Origin: Candidatus Saccharimonadota bacterium
GTDB taxonomy: Bacteria; Patescibacteriota; Saccharimonadia; Saccharimonadales; UBA4665
Length of the DNA stretch: 64,000 nt
Assembly: GCA_027325485.1 (NCBI GenBank)
Contig: DAIEFN010000001.1
Coordinates: 1-64,000 of the forward strand
Direction of reading: 5' to 3'
Made by a program: the position numbers and the translations under genes. Below the pieces are notes generated by a model. The model worked only from the letters and a program-made list of their open reading frames with translations, had not been told where the DNA came from and did not search any database. Positions 35,715-45,318 of this stretch are shown in pieces. How positions within the stretch are numbered: the stretch's first letter is position 1; each line of letters begins with the position of its first letter.

Positions 35715-37496
35715 TTACTCTTCACCTAATTCAGCTGCTGCGACCCGATTAACTTCCTGAAGTGTAGTCTTACCGTCTAGGGCTTTGAGAAAACCATCTT
35801 GACGCATCGATACCATACCCTGGGCTTTTGCCATTCTTTCAATTTCACTAGTGGCGGATCTTTTCATAATTAATTCTTGGATTTGTTCTGTCACTGAGAA
35901 AACCTCATATAAGCCCATTCGACCCTTATAGCCACCGGGCGTGTCCACGGTGTCTTTGCCCTTGTACAAAGTATAAGCGTTTTGGGTAGACAAGGGCAAG
36001 TTTTTAAATCCGAGATCTGCGCTGACGGCGGCAACTTTATCCGCTGACGGCGGCAAAAGTGAACCAATTGAATCCTTGATCGCCTGAGTCTCTGGAGCGG
36101 AAGATTCATACTTATCTGGGTTCGCGTTTACGCGTCTTACTAATCGTTGACCAATGACAGTTTTTACCGTTGAGGCAATAAGGAACGGTTCCACACCCAT
36201 ATCTAATAAACGAGGTAAAATTCCTGCAGCTGAGTTGGTATGCAAAGTCGAGAATACTAAGTGTCCAGTAAGTGCTGATTGAACCGCTAACTGGGCTGTC
36301 TCGGCATCTCTAATCTCACCGACCATGATAACATCGGGATCCTGACGCAAGATTGAGCGTAAGCCTGAAGCAAAAGTCAGCCCCACCTCTTGGTTCACCT
36401 GTATTTGGTTAATTCCAGACATTTTGTATTCAACTGGATCTTCAAGAGTAACAATATTTATTGAATCATCTTTGATCTCTTGAATTAAGGCATAAAGCGA
36501 GGTAGATTTTCCTGAACCGGTGGGACCGGAAGTAAGAATCATACCGGTGCTTAGTTTTATGGCTTCACGAATTAGTCGTAAAGGCCGGCCACCATAACCC
36601 ATGTCTTCTAACTTAAGTGAAGTACCTGTCTTGTCCAATAAACGAATAACCACTTGCTCGCCCCAAACAATCGGTGCGATTGCAATTCTAAGGTCAATCA
36701 CCTTTTCGTCTACTTTAATTGTAAATTGACCATCCTGCGGTATTCGATGTTCATCAATCTTAAGATTGGACAATATCTTAATACGGCTAACAAGAGCTGG
36801 CTCGCTTGACTTAGGCATGCGCATGATCTCTCTTAAAATACCGTCAATGCGTACCCGAATTTTAAGATCAGTTTCGGTTGGTTCAACGTGAACGTCGCTC
36901 GCTCGATTGCGGGCGGCAAAATCTAGAACTGCGGTTAATGCTTTAGAAATAGGCGAATCCTGAACTATGGTTTTAATGTCAGCACCTACTTTTGGTGCAT
37001 CTGCAGCTGCTGCGGCCTCTAGATTAAGTGCACCCGAAATTGAAGTATCTAAACGAGATGAATACTGCTTTAAAATCTGACGGATGCCACTTTCGCTAGC
37101 AGCATAAACTTTTAGCGGTCGAGCTACTTTATTACTAAGGAAATCAACAGCCTGAACATTGCCCGCATCAAGCATTGCGACAACGAGCTTATGCTGCATC
37201 TCGCCGAGAGGAACCGCCATATAGCGTTCTGCAATATCTTGAGGCAAGAGCTTTAAAACATCATGACCAATCTTAGCGACCGATAAGTTTACATATGGAA
37301 CATGTGTAGCCTTGGCTGTTACCTTTGTTAGATCTTCGTCTGTTATATAGCCGTTTTTAATTAAGTAACTAAACAGTGGGGTTTTCTGAGTTTTGGCTTC
37401 TTGACTTAACTGCTTTAGCTTTTGATCGTCAATTAAACCACTACTAACTAGAATTTCTTCTACTTGCTGTTCGCTGGTTAGTGACAGTATGCTCAT
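35715..37496 (-). CDS. pilB: Pilus extension ATPase PilB (GspE family), no tetracysteine motif
   Basis: 593 residues: an N-terminal MshEN-type region (residues 1-150), then the core ATPase with DVHVEPTETDLKIRVRIDG, Walker A SGPTGSGKSTSLYAL, Asp box TLEDPVEYKM, Walker B MVGEIRDAETAQ and GHLVFSTLHTNSA. The region after TVIGQRLVRRVN, where most PilB/GspE proteins have two CxxC zinc pairs, has no Cys. Confidence 0.95.
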   Translation of the reverse strand: MSILSLTSEQQVEEILVSSGLIDDQKLKQLSQEAKTQKTPLFSYLIKNGYITDEDLTKVTAKATHVPYVNLSVAKIGHDVLKLLPQDIAERYMAVPLGEMQHKLVVAMLDAGNVQAVDFLSNKVARPLKVYAASESGIRQILKQYSSRLDTSISGALNLEAAAAADAPKVGADIKTIVQDSPISKALTAVLDFAARNRASDVHVEPTETDLKIRVRIDGILREIMRMPKSSEPALVSRIKILSNLKIDEHRIPQDGQFTIKVDEKVIDLRIAIAPIVWGEQVVIRLLDKTGTSLKLEDMGYGGRPLRLIREAIKLSTGMILTSGPTGSGKSTSLYALIQEIKDDSINIVTLEDPVEYKMSGINQIQVNQEVGLTFASGLRSILRQDPDVIMVGEIRDAETAQLAVQSALTGHLVFSTLHTNSAAGILPRLLDMGVEPFLIASTVKTVIGQRLVRRVNANPDKYESSAPETQAIKDSIGSLLPPSADKVAAVSADLGFKNLPLSTQNAYTLYKGKDTVDTPGGYKGRMGLYEVFSVTEQIQELIMKRSATSEIERMAKAQGMVSMRQDGFLKALDGKTTLQEVNRVAAAELGEE

Positions 37497-37521
37497 AAAT
37501 TACGCTTATTCTAGTCCTAGC

Positions 37522-37779
37522 TTATGGGGCTGTAGGGCCTGGTTGTTGAAATGGATTTTGATTCGCATTATTACCGATACTTATGAATTGAGTCAGGTCT
37601 AATGCTGAAGGATTGAAAAAGCGTTTATCGGGTTGCGAGAAGTTATAGGTGATAATAGGCACCACTTCTACGCTCCGACCCGTAGATTGCTTTACGAATA
37701 CAAATTTGCTGATAATTACTGAAAATATGATAGCCAAGACTACAGCTCCACCTATCAATGTAAGGTCTTTAGACTTCAT
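37522..37779 (-). CDS. Small membrane protein in the pilus operon, unknown
   Basis: 85 residues with one N-terminal helix (LTLIGGAVVLAIIFSVII) and a short exported tail ending in NPFQQPGPTAP. It overlaps pilO by 4 bp and precedes pilB, the place of PilP or another alignment-complex part in other systems, but no PilP similarity was seen. Confidence 0.7.
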   Translation of the reverse strand: MKSKDLTLIGGAVVLAIIFSVIISKFVFVKQSTGRSVEVVPIITYNFSQPDKRFFNPSALDLTQFISIGNNANQNPFQQPGPTAP

Positions 37780-38453
37780 CTGGTTATAGTCTCCGTGGTT
37801 ATCTTAAATTGTTTACTTGGTTGGTAGTATGTATGGGCGTTTATGGTCAATGTAATATTGGTGTCGGCACCACTAATATCAATGGAATCAATCTGGAGCG
37901 GCCTAATTGAAGCTAACATGGTACTAAACAAACTTTGAATTGATTGAAAGCTTGCTTGATTCACAGTGATAGTGAATGGCATCGATACTGGAGCTGGTGC
38001 ACTACTTTGCGTGCTTGATATTGTGGCCGATTGATCATTTCCGCCAATCGAACTAAGCGTTAAGCCTCCAACTTTCGACAATTGTTGTAAGTATGAGGTT
38101 AGAGCTGGGAAGTCATATGTACTTGGCAAAGCATCGAGAATAATTGTGGCGTTGTTGTATACATAGGCCCCCGTTTGATTATTTGTTCCGAGAATATTTG
38201 GGTTTTGATCTACGAAGTTTTCATAAGCATGAACAAGTTTGCTTTTGGCGATATTATCAACTATTAAATTTGCGTCTGCGCTATGGTCGGCTGTAATTAT
38301 TTTTGCTTGATAACTTCTTAGACCAAGTAAATAGTTGGCACCGACAAGACAGAAAACAGTTATGAAAGCAGCGATAGCTGTTACCGCTATAATTTGAGCA
38401 TTCGCCTTAGTTAAGGCTAGCTTTTTCATGGATATCTCAGGCTTCATGTTCAT
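37776..38453 (-). CDS. pilO: Pilus alignment protein PilO-like
   Basis: 225 residues: a short cytoplasmic segment, one helix (NAQIIAVTAIAAFITVFCLVG), coiled coil and an exported ferredoxin-like domain (PFTITVNQASFQSIQSLFSTML). PilO pairs with PilN in the inner-membrane alignment ring. It follows pilN by one base. Confidence 0.85.
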   Translation of the reverse strand: MNMKPEISMKKLALTKANAQIIAVTAIAAFITVFCLVGANYLLGLRSYQAKIITADHSADANLIVDNIAKSKLVHAYENFVDQNPNILGTNNQTGAYVYNNATIILDALPSTYDFPALTSYLQQLSKVGGLTLSSIGGNDQSATISSTQSSAPAPVSMPFTITVNQASFQSIQSLFSTMLASIRPLQIDSIDISGADTNITLTINAHTYYQPSKQFKITTETITR

Positions 38454-38454
38454 G

Positions 38455-39141
38455 CTAATTACCGGTTGTCCCGCTAGATGTTGTTGTCTTATTGAATAGT
38501 GCGATTGGCTGGTCTAATTGTGAACGAGTGGTAACTAGATTTGGAACATTTAGTGACACTTTTTCGGTATTGCTAAACAACATTGGATCAAAGTTAGCGT
38601 TTATTGAGAATGTAGCCCTACTTTTTGCTAAACCAAAGTTTGATAGAACAACATTTGAAAATGCTAGCTTCTTGCCAGAAACGCCCGCAACTGAATAATT
38701 AGAAAATTTCAAAATATCTACTAGCTCGTTGACGGTCACCAAGCTGTCAGCGTCTCCAGAGAGACTAATAGTGTCTGCGTTGAAGTCGGCTGAAAGAGTA
38801 CCTAAATTGGCCGTTACTGGGATTAACTGGTTTAAGTATGCAGATAATTTAGTCACATCGGGCTCTTGCTCGTGAAGCTGAGTTAATGTCTGAATCTGGT
38901 TTTGAATCGTTAGAATAGAGTTAATATTTGCCTGATCGGCTAACGTTGCGCCTTGGCGTTTAATATCGCTACTTAAACTATTAATTTGTGATTTCTGATA
39001 CTCAACGTATGAAAACAACCCAGCTACTAGCACTATCGCTGCTACCGTTACAAGGATTGAGATTGAAAACACTAATCGCCTATTACGCTCAGCTTTTAGG
39101 TATTCAAGTTTAATGTCAGGAAGTAGGTTAAACTGCGTCAT
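38455..39141 (-). CDS. pilN: Pilus alignment protein PilN-like
   Basis: 228 residues. The N-terminal TQFNLLPDIKLEYLKAERNRR matches the conserved cytoplasmic tail (INLLP) that binds PilM. Then come one helix and a coiled coil (QINSLSSDIKRQGATLADQA). It overlaps pilM by 4 bp. Confidence 0.88.
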   Translation of the reverse strand: MTQFNLLPDIKLEYLKAERNRRLVFSISILVTVAAIVLVAGLFSYVEYQKSQINSLSSDIKRQGATLADQANINSILTIQNQIQTLTQLHEQEPDVTKLSAYLNQLIPVTANLGTLSADFNADTISLSGDADSLVTVNELVDILKFSNYSVAGVSGKKLAFSNVVLSNFGLAKSRATFSINANFDPMLFSNTEKVSLNVPNLVTTRSQLDQPIALFNKTTTSSGTTGN

Positions 39142-40175
39142 TCGTGTCGCTCCGCAAGCCCTACGGCTACAGAAAATTGTGCCGATAGAGCCAATAATTC
39201 ATTTTGGCGATCCTGACTATAGTTAACATTGCGCCAAGCATTGCCTACTTCTACGTTAATATTAAACTTATTGGCCAGATATATCGGGAAGTCAGGTAGT
39301 GAGCTGGCGCTGCCAGCCACCACAATGCGCTCTATTTTCGTGCCCTGATATCTTGTAGTAAAAAACTTAATCGATTTATCGACTTCACTCATTAGTAAAT
39401 CAACAGTCCCAGAAATGGCATGAAAGATTTGACCTTCAAGTTTTTGGGCGTTAAGTCCGAATTTGCTTACAAATTGGCGTGCCTGCGCCTCATCTATGTT
39501 TAGATTCTGAATTGCGGCTTTAATAATTGCATCGTATCCAGTTGGTATCGAACGAACCAGACGTGGCGAACCGTTTAGTACAATAACCAGATCAGTAGCA
39601 AAATTTCCCATATCCAAAATCATTTGGGCTTGGCCAGCTCCGGTTTCTAAGAGTGCGCGTACGATCGCCAAACTGTCCGGCTCAAAAGCAATTACATTTA
39701 GGCCAATATTTTCTAGCAAATCAAGGCGGGTCTCAACATAGTTGTTAGATACGCTTGATAACAAGATCTCAACTTTAGTTTTATCTTGAGGTGAGCTTCC
39801 TATCAACTCCCAATCCAGCTTTGATTCAGTAATCGGAGTTGGGATCAATGAATCGGCCTGCAAATTAATAGTCTTGGCTAGCTCTTCTTTGCTTAGCCTC
39901 TCTATGTCAACAACAGCCGTAAATACTCTTTGCGAAGGAAGCCCAACAGCCACATTCTTGGTTTTTATGCCCGACTTTGCAACTAATGCTTTAACAGCTT
40001 GTGCGAGTTGTTGCTGATCAGACCTGGAATCACTCATTGCTATTTTGACATCAATTGGCATATAAGCGTAAGTTTGTAGGGCGTTAGAAGGATGCGCTAT
40101 CTTAACCAGCCTAATACTACTTGTACCTATGTCCAAGCCAAAAAAATCGCCGATATTGCCTTTTAAGATACTCAT
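39138..40175 (-). CDS. pilM: Pilus actin-like ATPase PilM
   Basis: 345 residues of the actin fold: phosphate-1 FFGLDIGTSSIRLVKI, AVGLPSQRVFTAVVDI, phosphate-2 MILDMGNFATDLVIV and the adenosine loop IVVAGSASSLPDFP. PilM docks on the PilN tail under the membrane. An extended -10 (TGTTATAAT; 40185-40190) ends about 10 nt before its ATG, so a nearly leaderless mRNA is possible. Confidence 0.93.
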   Translation of the reverse strand: MSILKGNIGDFFGLDIGTSSIRLVKIAHPSNALQTYAYMPIDVKIAMSDSRSDQQQLAQAVKALVAKSGIKTKNVAVGLPSQRVFTAVVDIERLSKEELAKTINLQADSLIPTPITESKLDWELIGSSPQDKTKVEILLSSVSNNYVETRLDLLENIGLNVIAFEPDSLAIVRALLETGAGQAQMILDMGNFATDLVIVLNGSPRLVRSIPTGYDAIIKAAIQNLNIDEAQARQFVSKFGLNAQKLEGQIFHAISGTVDLLMSEVDKSIKFFTTRYQGTKIERIVVAGSASSLPDFPIYLANKFNINVEVGNAWRNVNYSQDRQNELLALSAQFSVAVGLAERHE

Positions 40176-40184
40176 CTAATCACG

Positions 40185-40193
40185 ATTATAACA
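40185..40193 (-). promoter_or_regulatory. Extended -10 promoter of pilM
   Basis: TGTTATAAT on the minus strand at 40185-40193, with no clear -35. A transcript would start near 40178, three to five bases before the pilM ATG. No Shine-Dalgarno sequence fits between. Confidence 0.5.
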
Positions 40194-40283
40194 TAAGCAC
40201 TATCTGTAAAATGCTCCGTGCTATCCGTTAGATTAAACTTTTTTTTATTGCCCCACCCATTTTTCATAATATATACCTTGTCC

Positions 40284-43200
40284 TTATAATACCGGTGGCA
40301 GACTAATAATAGAATCCATATTATAGCCAGACGAATTAAAGCTAGGTGTACCTAGATAATTGATAGGGTTGAAGTCAAAAATCTCGGCAGAACAATCATA
40401 GGCGACGTTTGGTTGTAAAGGTTGATTGCCATTGCCTTGCTGGCATGAATGCAGAGGCGATGAGCTGTGCGGATATTCTCCCTGTTGGCTGTTGCGCATA
40501 GACGCATACGTGCGCTCTAGCTTAACGTAGTGACCGATTAGGGCCCCAGTTATAGTTAATTGCTGTTTGCAGCCATCATATAATTCTGTTGTCGGGTAGG
40601 TATCAGTCTGACTCGCACTATTTACGTTAGCTAGACCAGAAGGATATGCGCAGGTATTGATATACCCTCCAAGATTACTTGCTGGGTTACAACTCTCCCA
40701 GTCACACTGGTTTTGAGCAACATATATACCGTCAAGCTGAGTAACATTAGGGCCAATGTAAATGTTCCCGCTAGCTATGACGTATAAGTTCGGTACTGCA
40801 CCTGTGATTATGCCTTTACTTGAATCGTAGCTAACATTCGAGGGTGAATTGTCGTAAGTTATATTGTTTGGAATATAGACATTGCCGTTAATATAAATAA
40901 CATGTTCACCTTGAATCTTTGCGTTACTGTTAGAGCTATTTGACAATAAATTTATGTAATTATTACTAGCGACTCCACTAAAACTTAACTGTTTGATTGG
41001 GTCAGCCGTGTCCATAACGCCATAATTTTCTCCAGACGTTACAGAAACTGATGTAGATGGTACCTGATTACGGTTAAGGTAATAGTTATAGACCGAAGGA
41101 CAGCTTTTATCATTAGGGCCATTGAAATACCCTCCATAATTACCAGAAGTATTTGCCATAGATAATCCATTGCTAGCATACGGATAACTAGCTGCACTAC
41201 GGAGAAATGCACTTGCAAAATTACTAATTTGATTTAGAGCCAAGGCTACAAACTGGCTACCAGACCCTCTTGGTTGTGCGCCGCTGTCAGGACTTGTACT
41301 AGCAAAGATAGAGGCGCTAGTATTACACTGATTGACCCCTGAGGGTGAGTTACTGAATACAATTCCTGAAATAACATCATTGCCATATGATCGGCTGTAA
41401 GGGTAGTTAGCTACAGGCTTGCTGCAGTTATCGTTATTACTTGGTGGATTTGGAGTCGGGCTCGGTATAGTGCTTGAGTCAACCGAACCATAAGGATTCG
41501 AAATATTACCTCTCTCGTCAACTGCACCTGACTGAGGAGTATCAGTAAACTGAGCACATACTTGATCACCGACATTAAGAGGCGTTGTTAGTTGAATGGT
41601 CGTACTATATGTGTGGTTTATAGTCCCGGGTGCGTATATGTATGGGGGTGAATCATTACCACTACCACCGCCTATGTTGAAGTTTTGATTATCGCTGCCT
41701 ATTTGGCCTATTCTTCCACTTGCCTCATAAAGATAGTACTGTCCAGCGTATTGTATGCCATCAACCTGAAGGGGGTTTCTTACTTGCTGCGACCACCTTG
41801 CCGGCAAAGTAAACTGTACTGCTGTATTCGTGTTAATCGTAGCGCTAGTTGGCTGATCGGGAGTACTCAATGAAGAGTTCAACGAGACGCTAGTGACATC
41901 GGTATTATAAGGAGGCAATATTAAAAAGTTACGTGGGCACAATTCAGGGATTAAGGGCGGGTTGTAAGTTTCATTTGCATAGCTAGTTGATGAACTACCA
42001 ACGGGCACATAAGAATAATACGAAAATGGGGTCCCTTGTACTGTGATATTAGTACTCGTACAACTGGTTGAAGTAATAGAACAACCAGGTGGAGAATAGA
42101 CAGTTTCTGAATAGGTACAAGACGGGTAAGTTCCTCCGCCATAGCATCCCTGATTAAGCTGCAATGCTGAATAAGCCTGCAGTGAGAATTGCTGTGAGTA
42201 GCTCACCGTTGTTTGGTGATCGTCATAAGGGTAATAATATTCGTAATTATAATTATTGAGCGTAAATGAATTGGGACTATAACCCGGTCCATTGGGCGAC
42301 CAGGAAATACTAGTGGGATTAGGATACTGATCATTTGCACCGGTTATTAAGAAGCTATCCTGCGGTGTAGCCAAAATCACTGTTGCTCCTTGTGGCCCGG
42401 AACCAGGTACACCACCTACGGTGCCAAAAGGTAGGTTGCTACCATTAGGTAAGTTTATCGTGGAGAAATTAGAGCTTGGTGAAGCTGCGCTGCAAGGCGT
42501 TGCGGTGGTACAGTTTGATCCGCTAGAGCTGCAGCAGCTAGAAGTGCTTGAATTGGTACAGCAATTAGAGCTACTAGAGGTGGTGCAGCAGCTAGAAGTG
42601 CTTGAATTGGTACAGCAATTATTATTAGCGGCACTGGGTATACATGTACTGCTTTGATACGCAATATTATAATCTTGATTTGTGATTCCATTTCCATAGC
42701 TGCAAATAGTGCTAGTACTACTGGGCGAATCTGCTATCTGCATCCTATACCATTGCGTAAAACCGTAACAGTTGCCGACTGTTCCAGGTGGTGCAGTAGA
42801 ATATCCTAAGATATACCCCGGGGTTATTACCGGATTAGAGTATATTGTTCCGTCAGACGCTCTATATCTGGAAGGCACTGCTACGCAAAAAGTAGTACCA
42901 AATTGTAAACTGAAGTTAAATCTACCTATACTAAGTCTACTTCCACTACTAATGCCACTACTAGTATAGGTTACGGGGTAGCCAAAGTTGCATCCGTTAT
43001 CTATTATCGGAACTCTAGCTAAATATGTGTTAGTGTTTTGTATTGCGTTATGATAGTAAATCCTTCCACCTATTGTAGGAGACGTAGTCACAACTAGTGG
43101 ATTTAGAGTGCCAACTGGGTTGCCACAGTTTAGCTTTATGGCGAACTGCTCAATCCCATTTAAGTAGATAACTAATGACTGCTGCTCATCTCTTGGCGTA

Positions 43201-43679
43201 CTGTACTGTTGAACATAGCCACCGTTAGGTGAAGTAGGAACATATTCGGTATTAGTACTATATGAAAAGTATTGGATCCTTAGGGTGTACTGTTTCTGCA
43301 TAATAGCTTGTTGCCATGTCGTGCTCGCTGGCAATTTTAAGCTCAATTGAGCTATTATCCATGCTGCGCTTATGGATTGTGATGGTTGACTTGAGTTTAG
43401 ATAATTATCTAAATTGGTTATAAGGGCGTTTTTTAGTTGATCATTTGTCTGACCGGTATTGCAACTCAGGGACGTTCCTGGAGCAGGATTAACGACGGTG
43501 CACGTGCTATAGTCTTGCCCTTGTAGACAGTTACTTGTATTTGCGGGCGCAAGTAAACCACATCCAGCAGGTGCTGAAGCCAATGCAACGGTAGTTCTAA
43601 TATGTGGCGCATAAACATATAGAAGAGTGCTAAAAATTAAAAATACTACAGCCTTGGTAATAAAAGTGGCTTGCTTCAT
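40284..43679 (-). CDS. Large secreted pilus-locus protein with paired-cysteine repeats (adhesin candidate)
   Basis: 1131 residues of unknown family. A signal peptide or anchor (residues 8-30) precedes a long Ser/Thr/Asn/Tyr/Pro-rich extracellular region. Around residues 350-400 there is a repeat in which CC pairs recur every nine residues (NCCTNSSTSSCC, then TTSSSS, then the same again). The C-terminal 200 residues look more folded (VYINGNVYIPNNITYDN, NLYVIASGNIYIGPNVTQ, LTITGALIGHYVKLER). It lies directly upstream of pilM and overlaps the TPR gene by 4 bp, so it is part of the pilus locus. Candidate tip adhesin or PilY1-like role; this is inference. Confidence 0.8.
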   Translation of the reverse strand: MKQATFITKAVVFLIFSTLLYVYAPHIRTTVALASAPAGCGLLAPANTSNCLQGQDYSTCTVVNPAPGTSLSCNTGQTNDQLKNALITNLDNYLNSSQPSQSISAAWIIAQLSLKLPASTTWQQAIMQKQYTLRIQYFSYSTNTEYVPTSPNGGYVQQYSTPRDEQQSLVIYLNGIEQFAIKLNCGNPVGTLNPLVVTTSPTIGGRIYYHNAIQNTNTYLARVPIIDNGCNFGYPVTYTSSGISSGSRLSIGRFNFSLQFGTTFCVAVPSRYRASDGTIYSNPVITPGYILGYSTAPPGTVGNCYGFTQWYRMQIADSPSSTSTICSYGNGITNQDYNIAYQSSTCIPSAANNNCCTNSSTSSCCTTSSSSNCCTNSSTSSCCSSSGSNCTTATPCSAASPSSNFSTINLPNGSNLPFGTVGGVPGSGPQGATVILATPQDSFLITGANDQYPNPTSISWSPNGPGYSPNSFTLNNYNYEYYYPYDDHQTTVSYSQQFSLQAYSALQLNQGCYGGGTYPSCTYSETVYSPPGCSITSTSCTSTNITVQGTPFSYYSYVPVGSSSTSYANETYNPPLIPELCPRNFLILPPYNTDVTSVSLNSSLSTPDQPTSATINTNTAVQFTLPARWSQQVRNPLQVDGIQYAGQYYLYEASGRIGQIGSDNQNFNIGGGSGNDSPPYIYAPGTINHTYSTTIQLTTPLNVGDQVCAQFTDTPQSGAVDERGNISNPYGSVDSSTIPSPTPNPPSNNDNCSKPVANYPYSRSYGNDVISGIVFSNSPSGVNQCNTSASIFASTSPDSGAQPRGSGSQFVALALNQISNFASAFLRSAASYPYASNGLSMANTSGNYGGYFNGPNDKSCPSVYNYYLNRNQVPSTSVSVTSGENYGVMDTADPIKQLSFSGVASNNYINLLSNSSNSNAKIQGEHVIYINGNVYIPNNITYDNSPSNVSYDSSKGIITGAVPNLYVIASGNIYIGPNVTQLDGIYVAQNQCDWESCNPASNLGGYINTCAYPSGLANVNSASQTDTYPTTELYDGCKQQLTITGALIGHYVKLERTYASMRNSQQGEYPHSSSPLHSCQQGNGNQPLQPNVAYDCSAEIFDFNPINYLGTPSFNSSGYNMDSIISLPPVL
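42531..42621 (-). repeat. 54-bp period repeat coding for CC pairs
   Basis: The 37-bp block at 42531-42567 recurs exactly at 42585-42621, a period of 54 bp (18 residues). On the coding strand it gives NCCTNSSTSSCC units. Recent duplication or slippage is likely. Confidence 0.85.
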
Positions 43680-44227
43680 TGCAATGCTGTCATATTCCTT
43701 TGATAATCTGCTTTTATCATATTGTAGCCGGCTTGATTAGGACTCAGGTAATTAATTGCTTGTTGCCAATATTGTTTAGCTTCGGTTTTATTTCCTTCTG
43801 CGGTATTTAGTTGTGCTAAATATACATACGGACCAGGTGATTGTGGGTCTAGAGATTTAGCTTCATTAGCGTATTGCTGTGCACTTGCATAGTCTTTGAA
43901 ACGGATTGCTAGATATGCCAGCATGCCATATAGATTGATCTTAGTGGATTTATTATTAGTACTGGACAATTCTTGTTTATAGACTTGAGCGGCAGCTTGG
44001 TATTGATTATCGTTGGCTAAGTAGAGTGCCTTTTGTTCCGGAGTTGTACTTGCCGGAAAATTATACTGAACCTTAGGGGCTGCTTGTCTCCCGCGATGAA
44101 TATAGTATGCCCCTGTAACTACAGCGGCAATAACAATAACCACAGCTAATGCCAGCATGGCAATTTTAGCGTATTTGCCCCTAAAAGGGTTACGACCCCC
44201 AAAACTCCCTGTTTGTATTTCTTCCAT
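43676..44227 (-). CDS. Membrane-anchored TPR protein at the head of the pilus locus
   Basis: 183 residues: a cytoplasmic Gly/Arg-rich start, a helix (IAMLALAVVIVIAAVVTGAYYI) and an exported TPR array (NQYQAAAQVYKQEL, AIRFKDYASAQQYANEAKSLDPQ, NTAEGNKTEAKQYWQQAI). It could be the counterpart of PilF/Tgl-type assembly factors. It overlaps the large secreted protein gene by 4 bp. Confidence 0.75.
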   Translation of the reverse strand: MEEIQTGSFGGRNPFRGKYAKIAMLALAVVIVIAAVVTGAYYIHRGRQAAPKVQYNFPASTTPEQKALYLANDNQYQAAAQVYKQELSSTNNKSTKINLYGMLAYLAIRFKDYASAQQYANEAKSLDPQSPGPYVYLAQLNTAEGNKTEAKQYWQQAINYLSPNQAGYNMIKADYQRNMTALQ

Positions 44228-44322
44228 TGTTTCCGATTCTGCCTATATTAAACTTTAGCAGAATGAATTCGTACAACCAAGAAATGTACATAACAATACT
44301 GAAGAACAAAAACGCTTAAAGT

Positions 44323-45318
44323 CTAGTGGTGATTCGCGACATAAACAGCAAAGGCACCAATAAATTCTTTGCGATCGGGGTAAGTCTGACGTAAACGGAT
44401 ATAGTCTTCAACGGGCATGTCGCCATTAAGATGAAAAAGACGTTCATCAAGCGATGATGGGCCTTTATCGTCCCAAAGCGGAGAGGGCATATATGGTATT
44501 CGGTGAATGCGTAGGTCTTCTGCCATTTGATCAACGTCTCGTTTTAGGGCAAGGCCTCTCTGGTCAACTCCTTCTCGGAAAGTCGTAGATAGCCAATACT
44601 TACCTTCACGCTGACGGCTACTCTTAGATTTCTCAGAGGCAGAGCTGTCACGATTAGCAACTAATCTTCCGGTTATCGGTTCGTCAGTGTACCAAACGGG
44701 TAACTTAGTGTTTATCTTCACACCGGTCTTTGGATTTTGCTGAACATGTCCGTGCATCCAATATGCACCTTTTATACTTGCAGCTTCCGGAAAGGCTCTT
44801 TCAAAAATATGAGTTGCTATATACAAGGTGTCCCCACTAACGCTAACCTCATCGATGACTAATACGTTTTTATTTTCAAAGATTGACCGATCTAAGGAGT
44901 CTTTCGCTATTGGGGCAAAGGTGCGCCGTAATTCATCAATTCGTACTTCTGGAATCCGATTAATATCGATTCCTTTATCCTCATCTTCAGACCGTCCGGT
45001 AACTGCACCCCATTGCTCCCGGTCTATATTTACATACTTAAACTCTGGCATAGTATAGGGATCACCGTCTTTGTCTAAGGTTGGTGCAAGCTGAGACCAC
45101 AGAGCTTTTACCATCCAAGATACCGGACGTGCTGATTTGTCTAAAAAGAGAGCAATATCGGTACGATTATCGATCATCTCCCAAATCAATCCATCCGTTA
45201 GAGTGACAGCTTCAGTTCGAAGCTCTTCAGTAGACAGGACTGAATAAGTATACTTCTCGGGTCCTGCTTCCGCATTACTTGGATTGTATATATCTGGTAC
45301 AAATAATCGTTCTTGCAT
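44323..45318 (-). CDS. Phosphoribosyltransferase-like protein, uncharacterised
   Basis: 331 residues. The strand and loop KNVLVIDEVSVSGDTLYIA near the middle match the PRPP-binding motif of type I phosphoribosyltransferases. An N-terminal half with DIALFLDKSARPVSWMVKALW and a long C-terminal half (WYTDEPITGRLV, YPDRKEFIGAFAVYVANHH) are unassigned. No purine or pyrimidine salvage genes are next to it. Substrate unknown. Confidence 0.65.
   Translation of the reverse strand: MQERLFVPDIYNPSNAEAGPEKYTYSVLSTEELRTEAVTLTDGLIWEMIDNRTDIALFLDKSARPVSWMVKALWSQLAPTLDKDGDPYTMPEFKYVNIDREQWGAVTGRSEDEDKGIDINRIPEVRIDELRRTFAPIAKDSLDRSIFENKNVLVIDEVSVSGDTLYIATHIFERAFPEAASIKGAYWMHGHVQQNPKTGVKINTKLPVWYTDEPITGRLVANRDSSASEKSKSSRQREGKYWLSTTFREGVDQRGLALKRDVDQMAEDLRIHRIPYMPSPLWDDKGPSSLDERLFHLNGDMPVEDYIRLRQTYPDRKEFIGAFAVYVANHH

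Noticed and set aside
42531-42621. CRISPR-like repeat
   Set aside because: The exact repeats are in frame inside a coding region and lack spacers.
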